Positions 51,555 through 60,737 of a stretch of 64,000 nucleotides of DNA are shown here, piece by piece. Below the pieces are notes generated by a model. That model did no database searches, was not told the DNA's origin, and saw only the letters and a list, made by a program, of their open reading frames with translations. Location: NCBI RefSeq assembly GCF_000178855.1, contig NZ_ADVG01000005.1:1178001-1242000 (forward strand). Reading direction: 5' to 3'. Source of the DNA: Ktedonobacter racemifer DSM 44963 (GTDB lineage: Bacteria; Chloroflexota; Ktedonobacteria; Ktedonobacterales; Ktedonobacteraceae). A program made the position numbers and the translations under genes. Numbering within the stretch: the stretch's first letter is position 1; every line of letters begins with the position of its first letter.

Positions 51555-52799
51555 ATGGCAAGCGGCATAAGCAATATGGAGAGTGGGGCGCACAAGAAAA
51601 AGAGCGCGACACAGCACCTCCTCCGCGAGGCGGAAGCGGGCGGCAAGACCTTCCGCGAATTCCTGACCAAATTTAATAACGACTGGTCGTCGGGCCTGGC
51701 GGGCCTGCTGGCCTATAACATTCTGATGTCGATAGTGCCTATCGCCATTGCCTTGATCGCCATCCTTGGTTTTGCCCTGGGTGGTGTCACCGATACACAG
51801 CAACTTATTAACCAAGCAACAAGCTTCTTCCCAATCGCAGGGTCGAACAAGGCTGCGCTCAGCCTGGCGATTACGCAACTGCAGAAAAACGCCGGTTGGT
51901 TGACGATTATCGCCGTGGTGCTGGCACTTTTCAACGGCTCCAACCTGTTTGTGACCATAGAGAACTGCCTGGATATTGTCTACCACGTACGGCCACGCCC
52001 TATGATACGCCAGCGCCTGGTCGCCATAGGCATGGTACTGATCTTTGTCTTTCTCATCCCCATCATGGTCTTTGCCTCGTCGCTCCCCACCCTTATACTC
52101 GGATTACTGCAAAATAACCCGGCATTGAAGAGCATTCCCTTTGTATCAACCATCGCCGCAAACCCTGTGCTCTCGTACCTGGCAGGTTTTGGCGGTAGCA
52201 TCCTGGTAGGCTTTATACTCTTCGAAGCCATTTACGTTATCGTCCCCAATCAACATATCAGTTGGAAGAATAGCTGGAAGGGCGCGCTTGGCGCGTCGAT
52301 TGCCCTGGCTCTTTTCCTGGCACTCTTCCCAATCTATGCGCGTTTTGGCCTGGGCAATTATACCGGCCAGGTGGGCTTCGCGATCATTTTCTTGATCTTT
52401 TTCTACTATTTCGCCATGATCCTGATGATTGGTGGCGAGATCAATGCCTTCTTTAGCGAAGGCGTACGCCCTCTCCCCAACAACCTGGTAACGTTTGTCA
52501 GCACCATGGCGGGCAAGCTCAATAAAGACATTCCAGAGAAAGAAGCTGAGGCAATTGTAGATATCAAAGCCACCGAGCTTGCCGACCGCCAGCATGTCGC
52601 AGAAGCGCGGAAACAGGAGGAGCAGAACCAGCACCGCAACCAGGAGAAAATCTACCAGACGCCAGGTTACCTGCAACACGGTTCAGCCGGAAAAGCCCCC
52701 GCAGCCAAACCAACCAGGAGGGGCATGATCCTACAGGTGGCCGCTGGCTCCATCGTCGCGGTCTTGCTCGAATGGTTCCGCCTGCGCCAGAGACATTAG
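51555..52799 (+). CDS. YihY/BrkB-family membrane protein
   Basis: This 414-residue protein has about six transmembrane helices in the first 300 residues. The family motifs are ALLAYNILMSIVPIAIALIAILG, LFNGSNLFVTIENCLDIVYHV, SWKNSWKGALGAS and FFYYFAMILMIGGEINAFF. The last ~100 residues are charged and cytoplasmic, ending in a short hydrophobic helix. These proteins were once called RNase BN; the true function is unknown and may be transport. GGGAGA precedes the start. Its last 69 bp overlap the 3' end of the opposite-strand gene. Confidence 0.88.
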   Translation: MASGISNMESGAHKKKSATQHLLREAEAGGKTFREFLTKFNNDWSSGLAGLLAYNILMSIVPIAIALIAILGFALGGVTDTQQLINQATSFFPIAGSNKAALSLAITQLQKNAGWLTIIAVVLALFNGSNLFVTIENCLDIVYHVRPRPMIRQRLVAIGMVLIFVFLIPIMVFASSLPTLILGLLQNNPALKSIPFVSTIAANPVLSYLAGFGGSILVGFILFEAIYVIVPNQHISWKNSWKGALGASIALALFLALFPIYARFGLGNYTGQVGFAIIFLIFFYYFAMILMIGGEINAFFSEGVRPLPNNLVTFVSTMAGKLNKDIPEKEAEAIVDIKATELADRQHVAEARKQEEQNQHRNQEKIYQTPGYLQHGSAGKAPAAKPTRRGMILQVAAGSIVAVLLEWFRLRQRH

Positions 52800-53675
52800 A
52801 TGCTCAGTAACCTCGGCCGCGAGTCCCTGTCCATCCAGACCATCGGCGAGAAGCGCGGCTCCTAGCGCACACTCAAAACCTTCAGGCTCGCTTGCCTCAC
52901 GGGGAAAACCATAGACCTGGTAGAGATCCCCGAGGCGAGCGAGCATCTTTTCGTTTACCAGTGGCACCGTGGCTGTTGATCCCGCAAGCGTATAGCCTCG
53001 ATCCAGCAACACGATATCTTCGATGTGGTGGATAGCTATAAGCGCTGCGAGGTCCTGGCGTAGATCCTCTTCCAGCGCTATGGCTAGCTCCTCGCTCTCA
53101 GCCTGCTCGGGCGAGAAATAGGTGAGCGGCTTCTCGCCATAATCATCGATGATACACCCATCATAGATCACCGTAATATGACGCGCTGTACTGCTCATGT
53201 CAAGCAAGAGGAAGCGCATCTCTGGCCAGACCGCCTCACGCTGGCGCATACGGTAGAGCAAGGTCGCCGCCACACTGAGGCGATCAGATCCGCCCATCTG
53301 GGAGCGATAACGCTTGCGAAAAGCCGGCACGTTCGACAAGTAACGCACACTCGGCAGGCAGTAGCTATGGTTATTGTAGGCGCTTAACGAGACGAGAAAG
53401 CGTTGTAGCGCATCGTGCTCCTCAGCGCTAGCTGCGGTACAGAGTGATAGGGGTGCCTGTGTCTCCTGCTCAAACGTAGCTAAAGGACACAGGCCCGTTT
53501 CTAGTTGAGATGCCAGGGCCAGAGCTGGCTCGGGATAGCAGGCACAGAGACGCGATATATACTCGGCGAGCAGCTCGCCCGTGGCGAAGGATCTGTACTC
53601 TATGGGCTTTCCCTGCTCCAACACGCAGAGACGCCAATCACCATGGCGATACTCAAGACCCAGGCTTATATTCAT
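52731..53675 (-). CDS. DUF1464-like protein (predicted ASKHA fold)
   Basis: This 314-residue protein has two regions that resemble DUF1464, a family related to sugar kinase or actin-fold ATPases. They are SVRYLSNVPAFRKRYRSQMGGSDRLSVAATLLYRM and FLLLDMSSTARHITVIYDGCIIDDYG. The N-terminal LGLEYRHGDWRLCVLEQGK would be the phosphate-1 strand but lacks the usual DxG, so ATP binding is doubtful. The start at 53675 is preferred; the frame is open to 53711. It overlaps the BrkB gene tail to tail by 69 bp. The assignment is from memory of the family pattern and is moderate. Confidence 0.55.
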   Translation of the reverse strand: MNISLGLEYRHGDWRLCVLEQGKPIEYRSFATGELLAEYISRLCACYPEPALALASQLETGLCPLATFEQETQAPLSLCTAASAEEHDALQRFLVSLSAYNNHSYCLPSVRYLSNVPAFRKRYRSQMGGSDRLSVAATLLYRMRQREAVWPEMRFLLLDMSSTARHITVIYDGCIIDDYGEKPLTYFSPEQAESEELAIALEEDLRQDLAALIAIHHIEDIVLLDRGYTLAGSTATVPLVNEKMLARLGDLYQVYGFPREASEPEGFECALGAALLADGLDGQGLAAEVTEHLMSLAQAEPFEQDRDDGASGHL

Positions 53676-53755
53676 GCTCTTCAATTCATCTCCCATGTGT
53701 GAACACAACACCTTGAAACACGCAGCGCGTCCAATGCTGTATTCCTTCGTTTTCC

Positions 53756-53784
53756 TTGACGTAACCTGTAAGAATCTGTTACAC
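53756..53784 (+). promoter_or_regulatory. Putative promoter of sensor kinase operon
   Basis: TTGACG (53756-53761) and TTACAC (53779-53784) are 17 nt apart, about 130 bp before the kinase start codon. Confidence 0.5.
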
Positions 53785-53913
53785 TTTCACTCAATTAGAT
53801 GAGATGCCTCATTCACCCAATGTCGCCGATGAACTCCTGGTTCTAGTGACAGAGTGTAGTGGGAATGCACGTGCTTTTTTGAGGTCCATGTAGCTTCGGA
53901 AGAGGTCGCAAGT

Positions 53914-56820
53914 ATGCCTGGAGAGCAATCTATATCGACAAGTAATGAAGAGCACATTCGACTGAGAAACGCATTGCGCGAGAGCGAGTTGTTGCGCGAA
54001 CTCTCAGAACTGCTAGCCTCTTCGCTGGATCCGACCCATATTTTACAGATACTCGTGCGCCGTACCACAGAAGTGTGCGAAGTGCAGCGCTGCGCGGTCT
54101 GGCTCCTCGACGAAGCCCAGATGTCCTTTCTCCCCTCAGCCTATCACCTGAACGCCTCAAACTTTCCGCCGAAGGCGCTCCAGGCCGCCGACCACGTCTG
54201 GCACCGAAGTCGCTTTCCCTTTCATGATCCTATTGTACAACACCTCGTACAACAACAACCCTGCCTGGCACTTAGCGATCTCGCCAGTACATCCAGTTCC
54301 CACATGCTCCTGCTCGCCGATAAATTTCTGGTGCGCTCGATCCTATTGATCGCGCTCTTGCGTGAAGGCAAACCCGTAGGCATCATGTCGCTCGATAATC
54401 CCCAGCAGGAAACGCTTTTTAGCGCGGAACAACAGCAGTTGGCACGCGCCATCGGCCAGCAAGCTGCGCTCACCATTCATAATGCTCGCCTCTATCAGCA
54501 AGCACAGAGTGAGCGCAAGCGCGCCGAACGCCTGATCCAGCGCGCCCGCTCTATTTACCAGGTCGCTATGGCCGTCAACTCCGGTGAGGAGTTGGCGACT
54601 GTCTTGCATATTGCCACACAGCACCTCCAACAGGGCTTTGGTACGGGCAAGGCGGCCATTGCGCTTCTCTCCCAGGACATGACCCTGAGCGTGATGAGCC
54701 AGGGCGAGTCAACCGCCTCAACACCCAACGAAGGCCCACACCTGCCAGCGTTATCTCACTGTCAGCAAGCGGCCACAACGGGGAAGACCTACTTTATTCC
54801 CTCCGATCAGGCCACTCCACATGAGCGTGCCTGGTTTCAGCAACTTGGTTTTGAGCAGGTCCTCGTGGCTCCCTTGATGGGGAATCTTCCCCGCCAGCAT
54901 AGTCGGCGGACGGCGCGAGGCGAGACCTCATGCCTGGGACTGGCCTTGATTGGCTTTCCCCTGCATGCACGTGCCCCCTCGCAGGGATATCGCGCCTTTG
55001 CCCTGGATATCGCGGCTCAGTGTGCCCTGGCCATCGAGAAAGATCATATTTTGCAGGAGGCCCGCCAGGCCGCCGCCCTGGCGAATGAACGCGCCAATAC
55101 ACTTGATGTTATCTTCAACGCCATGAGCGAGGGCATCCTGGTCCTGGGTATGCAAGGGGAGACCATTCTCAGCAACCATATGGCCAGGCGCTACCTGGAA
55201 ACCTCTTTTGACGCGCAAATTGACCTCTCCAAGCTCCTTCAACATCGACATATTTCAACCTTGCGCGGCAAAACCATCCCACCTGAGCGCTTCCCGATTG
55301 TACGCGCACTGCGTGGCGAGTATATCCGTGGCGAGCGCTATGTGACGACAAGCGCCGATGGCTCCGAGCGTACCATGGAGATCAATGTCGAGCCGCTCCT
55401 AGACGATCAACAGCAACAGATTGGCATCGTCAGCGCGTTTCGGGATATCAGCGAACAGATACGCAGCGAACGGCGCGTCCGGCGCGCACTGGATACCATG
55501 CTCCATGCCGCCGAGGCGGTTTCGGGCCTGACGAACCTTCACGATATGCTACAGAGCCTGCTGGGAAAAACCCTGGCTTCGCTGCATTGTGATCGCGGTA
55601 TGGTCCAGCTCTACAACCAGGAGCAGCATGTATTTGAACCCTATCTCTCCATTGGTTTCGCTCCAGAGGAGGAGGAGCTCTGGCAGCAAGAGCAACAAAC
55701 CTGGCTTATGCCAACAGAAGGACAGTACACGGGATTTCGGGAACACCTGCTGGCCGGGCACGCGCTCCAGGTCAGCGCAGAACAATGCCCGGAGCAGCCT
55801 AATCCCTTCGCCGAGACCATGCTCATCGCGGCTCCCATTATGCATCATAACGACCTCCACGGGGTTATTCTGCTCGACCGCTCGACCACGCTGCGCAGGG
55901 AGCAGCATCCACAGGAGGGCGCGACACGTCCCCTGCGCCACCCGGTCTTTAATGTCTGGGATCTCGCGGTCGCCGAAGGTATCGCGCAGTTCGCGGGCCT
56001 AGCCATGGAGCAGATGCACTGGCAAAAGGAGGCAACCCTCGCCCGCACCAGTGAGGAGCTTATGCGCCAGTCAAACGATCTGAAAGACGAATTTCTCGAT
56101 ATTACTGCCCATGAGTTTCGCACGCCGCTCACCATTATCGTCGCCCATAGCCAGATGATGGCGCGCCTGCTCCGCAAGCATCAACTTGAGCCAGTGCTCC
56201 AGGACAAATTGCATGAGAGCATCGCCACGATTGATCAACAGGGCCATCAACTCACTAACATCGTCAATACCTTCCTGGAGGTAACGCGCCTCAATCGGGG
56301 CCAGATCGTGCTCAATACAGAAGAACTTGATGTCCAGCGTATCGTTGAGCGGACGGTCGCCGAGCATGCTATGACCTCGCCCATGCATACCATCACCTGC
56401 CAGGTTCAAACAGGCGCGCACCCCTACCTCATCCTGGGTGATAGCGCCCGCCTCTCCCAGGTCTTTGCGAACCTCCTGCAAAATGCGATAAAATACAGTC
56501 CGTTCGGAGGATCTATTACTGTTACCTTGCAGCAGACACCTAACGCCAGCGGGGATCCCTTTGTAGAGATACGCATACAAGATCAGGGCATTGGCATCCC
56601 CCTCGATGCCCAGGCACGCCTCTTCGAGCGCTTTTATCGCGCCCCCAATATCGAAGGGAACAAGACCAGGGGTGTGGGCCTGGGGCTGTATGTCGTGGCG
56701 CAATTTCTGAGCCTGCATGGTGGGCATATCTGCGTCGAGAGTAGTGGTATTCCGGGCGAGGGCAGTTGTTTTATTCTCACCTTACCCTTAGTAGAAAGAT
56801 CTGACATCATTGAAGCCTGA
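53914..56820 (+). CDS. Soluble hybrid-input sensor histidine kinase (GAF-GAF-PAS-GAF-HisKA-HATPase)
   Basis: This 968-residue kinase has no membrane helix. Two GAF domains (about residues 40-175 and 195-360) are followed by a PAS domain (about 380-500, LDVIFNAMSEGILVLGMQGETILSN), then a third GAF (about 520-700). The HisKA domain has H733 in DITAHEFRTPLT. The ATPase domain has N857 in LLQNAIKYSP, the G1 box DQGIGIP and the G2 box GVGLGLY. It should sense cytoplasmic ligands or redox and phosphorylate a response regulator, none of which is adjacent. The HD-domain gene overlaps its 3' end by 11 bp, so the two are co-translated. Confidence 0.92.
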   Translation: MPGEQSISTSNEEHIRLRNALRESELLRELSELLASSLDPTHILQILVRRTTEVCEVQRCAVWLLDEAQMSFLPSAYHLNASNFPPKALQAADHVWHRSRFPFHDPIVQHLVQQQPCLALSDLASTSSSHMLLLADKFLVRSILLIALLREGKPVGIMSLDNPQQETLFSAEQQQLARAIGQQAALTIHNARLYQQAQSERKRAERLIQRARSIYQVAMAVNSGEELATVLHIATQHLQQGFGTGKAAIALLSQDMTLSVMSQGESTASTPNEGPHLPALSHCQQAATTGKTYFIPSDQATPHERAWFQQLGFEQVLVAPLMGNLPRQHSRRTARGETSCLGLALIGFPLHARAPSQGYRAFALDIAAQCALAIEKDHILQEARQAAALANERANTLDVIFNAMSEGILVLGMQGETILSNHMARRYLETSFDAQIDLSKLLQHRHISTLRGKTIPPERFPIVRALRGEYIRGERYVTTSADGSERTMEINVEPLLDDQQQQIGIVSAFRDISEQIRSERRVRRALDTMLHAAEAVSGLTNLHDMLQSLLGKTLASLHCDRGMVQLYNQEQHVFEPYLSIGFAPEEEELWQQEQQTWLMPTEGQYTGFREHLLAGHALQVSAEQCPEQPNPFAETMLIAAPIMHHNDLHGVILLDRSTTLRREQHPQEGATRPLRHPVFNVWDLAVAEGIAQFAGLAMEQMHWQKEATLARTSEELMRQSNDLKDEFLDITAHEFRTPLTIIVAHSQMMARLLRKHQLEPVLQDKLHESIATIDQQGHQLTNIVNTFLEVTRLNRGQIVLNTEELDVQRIVERTVAEHAMTSPMHTITCQVQTGAHPYLILGDSARLSQVFANLLQNAIKYSPFGGSITVTLQQTPNASGDPFVEIRIQDQGIGIPLDAQARLFERFYRAPNIEGNKTRGVGLGLYVVAQFLSLHGGHICVESSGIPGEGSCFILTLPLVERSDIIEA

Positions 56821-57484
56821 ACTTCGCTCCTGGATCGTGGAACGCGCCAGGGAGGTACTGGAACAAGAAGAGTGTAAGGATGCATCACATGATTTTGACC
56901 ACCTACTTCGTGTCATGTCCCTGGCAGAGACGATTCAAGCCAGGGAGGGTGGTGACCTGTCCGTTATCTGGGCCGCGGTCGCATTTCACGATATCGGGCA
57001 GGAGCGCGAACGCCTGCATGGTGGCGACCATGCCGAGATAGGCGCGCACATGGCCGCCGACCTGCTCGCGCATACCCACTTCCCCCAGGAGAGCATTCCC
57101 CTGGTCCAGCAGGCCATTCGCGACCATCGCATGACAGGGGGCCAGATTCCGCGCACCCTCGAAGGACGTATCCTCTATGACGCAGATAAGATTGATTGTC
57201 TAGGCGCAATTGGGATCGCGCGCCTCTTCTGCATTACGGGACGATACAACCAGAAGGTCTACTCAGAGGTTCCCCCCGAGGTCAGTCAGCCCGTCGATCC
57301 CCTCCTCGTCCGCAAGCTCCGTCGGCGCCCCGACTATTCGCCAAGCATCGAGTTTGAACTGCTCTTCGATGCCATGCCCCAGCGCATGACGACCGCGACT
57401 GGCCGCGAACTGGCACAGGAGCGCTTTGACTATATGGAAAACTTCTTCCAGCGCCTGCGCCAGGAAGTACAAGGAGAGCTATAA
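56810..57484 (+). CDS. HD-domain phosphohydrolase
   Basis: This 224-residue metal-dependent phosphohydrolase has HDFDHLLRV, the HD pair in VAFHDIGQE, a second histidine in IRDHRM and the late aspartate in YDADKIDCLGAIG. These match YedJ/HDIG-type nucleotide phosphohydrolases. The start is TTG at 56810 inside the end of the kinase gene. Coupling with a GAF/PAS kinase suggests a signalling role, perhaps nucleotide turnover, but this is an inference from position only. Confidence 0.88.
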   Translation: MKPELRSWIVERAREVLEQEECKDASHDFDHLLRVMSLAETIQAREGGDLSVIWAAVAFHDIGQERERLHGGDHAEIGAHMAADLLAHTHFPQESIPLVQQAIRDHRMTGGQIPRTLEGRILYDADKIDCLGAIGIARLFCITGRYNQKVYSEVPPEVSQPVDPLLVRKLRRRPDYSPSIEFELLFDAMPQRMTTATGRELAQERFDYMENFFQRLRQEVQGEL

Positions 57485-57543
57485 AGATACAGGATGTGGA
57501 GGTACCGTATGGTACCTCCACATCCTGTATCTTTATAGCTCTC
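57474..57543. terminator. 33-bp palindrome overlapping HD gene stop
   Basis: Arms 57474-57506 and 57511-57543 pair perfectly with a GTAT loop, and the stop codon of the HD gene is inside the left arm. TTTTTT follows on the + strand, so this is a strong terminator candidate. Confidence 0.8.
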
Positions 57544-57547
57544 TTTT

Positions 57548-58810
57548 TTAAAGGACGATATAGTTAAAGGTTGCTTGTTTGGATGCGGGAGCCGTTAGGT
57601 GGACGGTGAAGCCGACGCCGGGCTGGAGCGTGACGAAATGCACCACCACCGGGCCAGGGTCAGATGTCAACGTGACCAGGACCGTACTGGTGGCACTGAC
57701 CTGCTCATGATTGATGGTGACGTCGCGCTGAGCGCTCTCAAAGACGCCACTCCCCGTGTTCTTCGTCTGGCGTGCTGTCTGCACTGGTTTCAGGGCCGTA
57801 AGGTAAGCGCTATTACGCATCATCTCCATGGGAGTGTCGGGCAAGAGACCAGGTGCGTGTGTAGCCATGGCGTCCTCACTTGCACGCTTCTCGCTTCCCT
57901 TCTGCACGGCTGGCATATAGGCGCTCACGCTCTCCTTGCGGCGCGTCCCGGCAATGGGAACACGGGGAGCTGTGGGTGAAAGCGGGATCTGAGTAGAGGC
58001 CAGGGTCACCTTCGCCATAGCCGCAGGTGAGGCGGCCTGCAAATGAATTTTGGTAGTGTGGCCAGCCAGGCGATACCTGCCCCTGCCCGTCTGCGAGACG
58101 GCAACGCCTCCCATGGAGGAACTGATGCTCGTCATGGAGGCCGAGAATGAACCCATCGAAGATGGCAATGGGCGAAAGGCTTCATTCCAGGGCGTGTCAA
58201 ACATTTGCTCTAGCGGCGGTATGGTCATCTGGTCCGCAATATGCGACGCCTCTCTCATCTCATTCATAATCGGCATGCCATCATGAAAAGATGCCGGTAT
58301 CGATGGAAAATCAAGCGTCTCTTGCGCAGAAATCGTGTTAACCACAACATTTGCAGTATTGCTAGCAGCAGTATTTCTATAATCACCTGGTTCTGGAGGT
58401 GTACCGCTCCGCTTGTAGAAACCGATAGCCGCCAGCGATGAAGTGACACGCCGCGCGAAGCGGGTCAGCAGGTTATTCTCAGAACTCGCCTTCAGTTCGC
58501 CATTTTCACCCAGGGCCATGAGGGCCACATTGGTCTGCGTGGCCGCGGGTTCCTCGCCCAGATTACTACGGTAAAAGGCCGGTGCCAGGCGCGATTGCAA
58601 GCTAATACGAGGTGGAATCAGCGTTTTGCCATAGATGGTATGACTCGAGTTCTTCACTTTCCCATCTACCCCCTCCCGCTCTCGGCCAGCAGCCACAGAT
58701 TTCTCATAGAATGTCTGCTCAATAGAGGCCGAAAGATTATACCTCTCTCTCGCCACATAAGTATGCCAATCTTGGTTCGTTGTTTCTACTTGTTCTCTAT
58801 GCAAAGACAT
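57548..58810 (-). CDS. Hypothetical protein with repeat-protein-like C-terminal beta domain
   Basis: I do not recognise the family. The 420-residue protein is rich in Ser, Thr, Ala and Pro and looks largely disordered up to residue ~350. The C-terminal ~60 residues (INHEQVSATSTVLVTLTSD, HFVTLQPGVGFTVHLTAP) form a beta-rich module. Similar modules occur at the ends of fibre-like or beta-helix proteins, where they may drive trimerisation. The start ATG at 58810 has TGGGAG upstream. There is no signal peptide or membrane helix. It may be a tail-fibre-like or surface-associated protein exported by another route, or a fossil of one. Confidence 0.55.
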   Translation of the reverse strand: MSLHREQVETTNQDWHTYVARERYNLSASIEQTFYEKSVAAGREREGVDGKVKNSSHTIYGKTLIPPRISLQSRLAPAFYRSNLGEEPAATQTNVALMALGENGELKASSENNLLTRFARRVTSSLAAIGFYKRSGTPPEPGDYRNTAASNTANVVVNTISAQETLDFPSIPASFHDGMPIMNEMREASHIADQMTIPPLEQMFDTPWNEAFRPLPSSMGSFSASMTSISSSMGGVAVSQTGRGRYRLAGHTTKIHLQAASPAAMAKVTLASTQIPLSPTAPRVPIAGTRRKESVSAYMPAVQKGSEKRASEDAMATHAPGLLPDTPMEMMRNSAYLTALKPVQTARQTKNTGSGVFESAQRDVTINHEQVSATSTVLVTLTSDPGPVVVHFVTLQPGVGFTVHLTAPASKQATFNYIVL

Positions 58811-59182
58811 CGCTGCTCCCAAAAGTTTTTAGGATTATACGATACAGGTTGGAACGTATAGATGCAGTATAACACATATTCCACAAAAGATTTGCAAAAA
58901 TTATGCAGATAGCACATTTGGATAATCTACTTTCCATACATTTCAAAATCCCAAATTTGCATATTGAATGTAATTTATAGACCTCATAGAAGATAGAGGA
59001 TATCCATTCGAGAGGCATGGATGACCTTTATGATGGGCTACGATGCCATTCTCTGCGTCTTTGGTTTATCTGTATGAGTAAGCCCTGGTTATCAATTTGT
59101 CCTCTCCAACAAAGATAGCCGCCCTCTTTGGGAGCCCCTCACATTTAACAGATTGCTCCCTCTCAACGAGGGCATAAGAGCT
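58811..59182. other. AT-rich intergenic region
   Basis: These 370 bp have no convincing gene. The left half is very AT-rich and probably contains the promoter of the minus-strand hypothetical gene. The right half ends about 20 bp from the receiver gene's stop; no clean hairpin terminator was found. Confidence 0.4.
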
Positions 59183-59590
59183 TTATGATTGCTGCTTATT
59201 TTGTATGCTTGCTTCGCCCATTTTAAATGTTTGTGCTATTGCCCCAAAGAGGGTTTCTACGTCAAAGGGTTTGTATACTATTTTTATCCCCTGAGAGACT
59301 AAAAATCCTTCTTGTTCCATGACCTCAGTTACAGCAGCGCTACACACGATAATAGGGATACGTGCAGTGGGAGGGTACATCCTAAGCAATTGCAACATTT
59401 GCCAACCACTTTTTTGGTTGCCAAAGATGATATCGAGAATGATAAGGTCTGGTTTGACCCGCTCTACCTCTTTCATATTTTGCATAGGCAAAGCGGAGAG
59501 AAGCACTTCATAGCCTTCAGGCTCTAATAGTAAACGAAACATCTCAAGTATGTACTGAGTGTCATTAATTACTAATATTTTCTTTCCCAT
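59183..59590 (-). CDS. Single-domain response regulator (CheY-like)
   Basis: This 135-residue receiver domain has the phospho-acceptor aspartate in PDLIILDIIFG and the lysine in IKIVYKPFD, the C-terminal KPF pattern. The acidic pair near the start reads NDT rather than DD, so metal binding relies on one aspartate. There is no output domain. The start at 59590 (MGKKILVINDTQ) has GAGGAG about 11 nt upstream; the frame is open to 59659. It could be a partner of an unlinked kinase such as the GAF/PAS kinase 3 kb away, but nothing proves it. Confidence 0.85.
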   Translation of the reverse strand: MGKKILVINDTQYILEMFRLLLEPEGYEVLLSALPMQNMKEVERVKPDLIILDIIFGNQKSGWQMLQLLRMYPPTARIPIIVCSAAVTEVMEQEGFLVSQGIKIVYKPFDVETLFGAIAQTFKMGEASIQNKQQS

Positions 59591-60232
59591 GTTTTTATTA
59601 CTCTCCTCTTGAGTATGTGCTTTGCCTCTTTGTCTTGCCTTCAATTCCTTGGTCATCACGTTTGATGGTCATATTTTGGTAACTCTGTAAAGAAGGACTT
59701 TAAACTGATCTACAGGAGCAAGCCTCTCGTATGTTAGCTGTGTGCCTAGCACAGTAGCCCTCCCCTCTGGCATGATGTCCTTGTGCTCTCTGCTGACATC
59801 TCCCCTAACACCATTAACTGCATGATGAGTGCTGTTAAGCGGATTGTGAAAAGAGGCCTCTTTGAGGGAGATGATAACCCCCCGCTCCACGTGTACGATT
59901 TAGGGCTCTCACGCCAATAACCTGACCGGTAGAACGCTTGTATGCCGCTTGGCACGGATAGATAGCGGCAAAAGTTGGTCAGGTTATTGGCGTGAGTCTC
60001 CTTAACGATGTGCCAGGGTAATGCCCGCGCGCCACAACGCCACACTTTACCCCTGAGCGCCGCAGGCGCGAAGGGGAAGGAATAGGAAAAGAGGCTAACT
60101 TCTTGAAAGTCGCATGAGAAGTCGGTACAATAGGGCCTGATCTATTAGATCGTACATGCAAACACATGCATATTGCAGAAGCGCATCAAGACGCTATCAA
60201 CAATATTTGTTCTAAGGAAGGGTTTTTCTCGC
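59591..60232. other. Gene-free region with nested inverted repeat and leader motif
   Basis: This 640-bp stretch has no convincing gene. It contains a 20-bp inverted repeat spanning 59908-59996 with an inner stem. It also has a reversed copy of the leader motif CGCGCCTGCGGCGCTCA at 60054-60070. The right end should carry the promoter of the next gene. Confidence 0.45.
59908..59996. repeat. Nested inverted repeat (20-bp outer, 7-bp inner stem)
   Basis: Outer arms 59908-59927 and 59977-59996 pair perfectly. Between them TGCCGCT (59943-59949) pairs with AGCGGCA (59964-59970). The 89-bp unit could be a structured RNA or a small non-autonomous element. Confidence 0.55.
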
Positions 60233-60667
60233 ATGAAACTTAGTGGTACACACAAGTTCAAGTCTTCCAGCTCGCAGGTCTTCAAGGGCATTCTCAATCC
60301 CTCCGTCCTCCAGGCCAGCATCCCTGGTTGCCAGTCGATTGAGTTCCTCGACGCGAACCGCATCAAGGCATTTGTGACGACACCCATCCCCGGACTGAAG
60401 GGTCCCTACGCGGTGGTCATCAACATCACCCGCGTTCAGGAACCCAACTTCATTGAGCTTCAGATCCAGCGCCGGGGCGCCGGTGGCTCGGTCAATGGCG
60501 TCTGCCAGATCAATATTTCCGACGAGCCCGGCGGCGCCGTGCTGGCGTATGAGGCCAACGCGGAACTCGAAGGCGCGGTCGCGATGGCGAACAATCCCAT
60601 CGGCAAGGGCGTAGTCAACAGCACCCTGAACACCATCTTCAAGAACCTGGATAACAATATCGCGTAA
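60233..60667 (+). CDS. CoxG/SRPBCC-family protein, plus strand copy
   Basis: This 144-residue protein has the CoxG-like pattern ILNPSVLQASIPGCQSIEF and LAYEANAELEGAVA...NPIGKGVVNSTLNTIF, a START-like ligand-binding fold. True CoxG aids assembly or membrane binding of CO dehydrogenase; here no coxSML genes are nearby, so the ligand is open. The start at 60233 follows GGAAGGG. A second CoxG-like gene lies on the other strand at 61630, with a methyltransferase gene between them. Confidence 0.8.
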   Translation: MKLSGTHKFKSSSSQVFKGILNPSVLQASIPGCQSIEFLDANRIKAFVTTPIPGLKGPYAVVINITRVQEPNFIELQIQRRGAGGSVNGVCQINISDEPGGAVLAYEANAELEGAVAMANNPIGKGVVNSTLNTIFKNLDNNIA

Positions 60668-60682
60668 TTTCGCAAACTCAAC

Positions 60683-60724
60683 AAGCGGGCGCCCCTTCTT
60701 CGTTTGAAGACGAGGCGCCCGCTT
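60683..60724. terminator. Hairpin between convergent genes
   Basis: An 11-bp stem (AAGCGGGCGCC with GGCGCCCGCTT) encloses a 20-nt loop. It starts 16 bp after the CoxG-like stop. Confidence 0.75.
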
Positions 60725-60737
60725 TGCGTTTTCTCGC

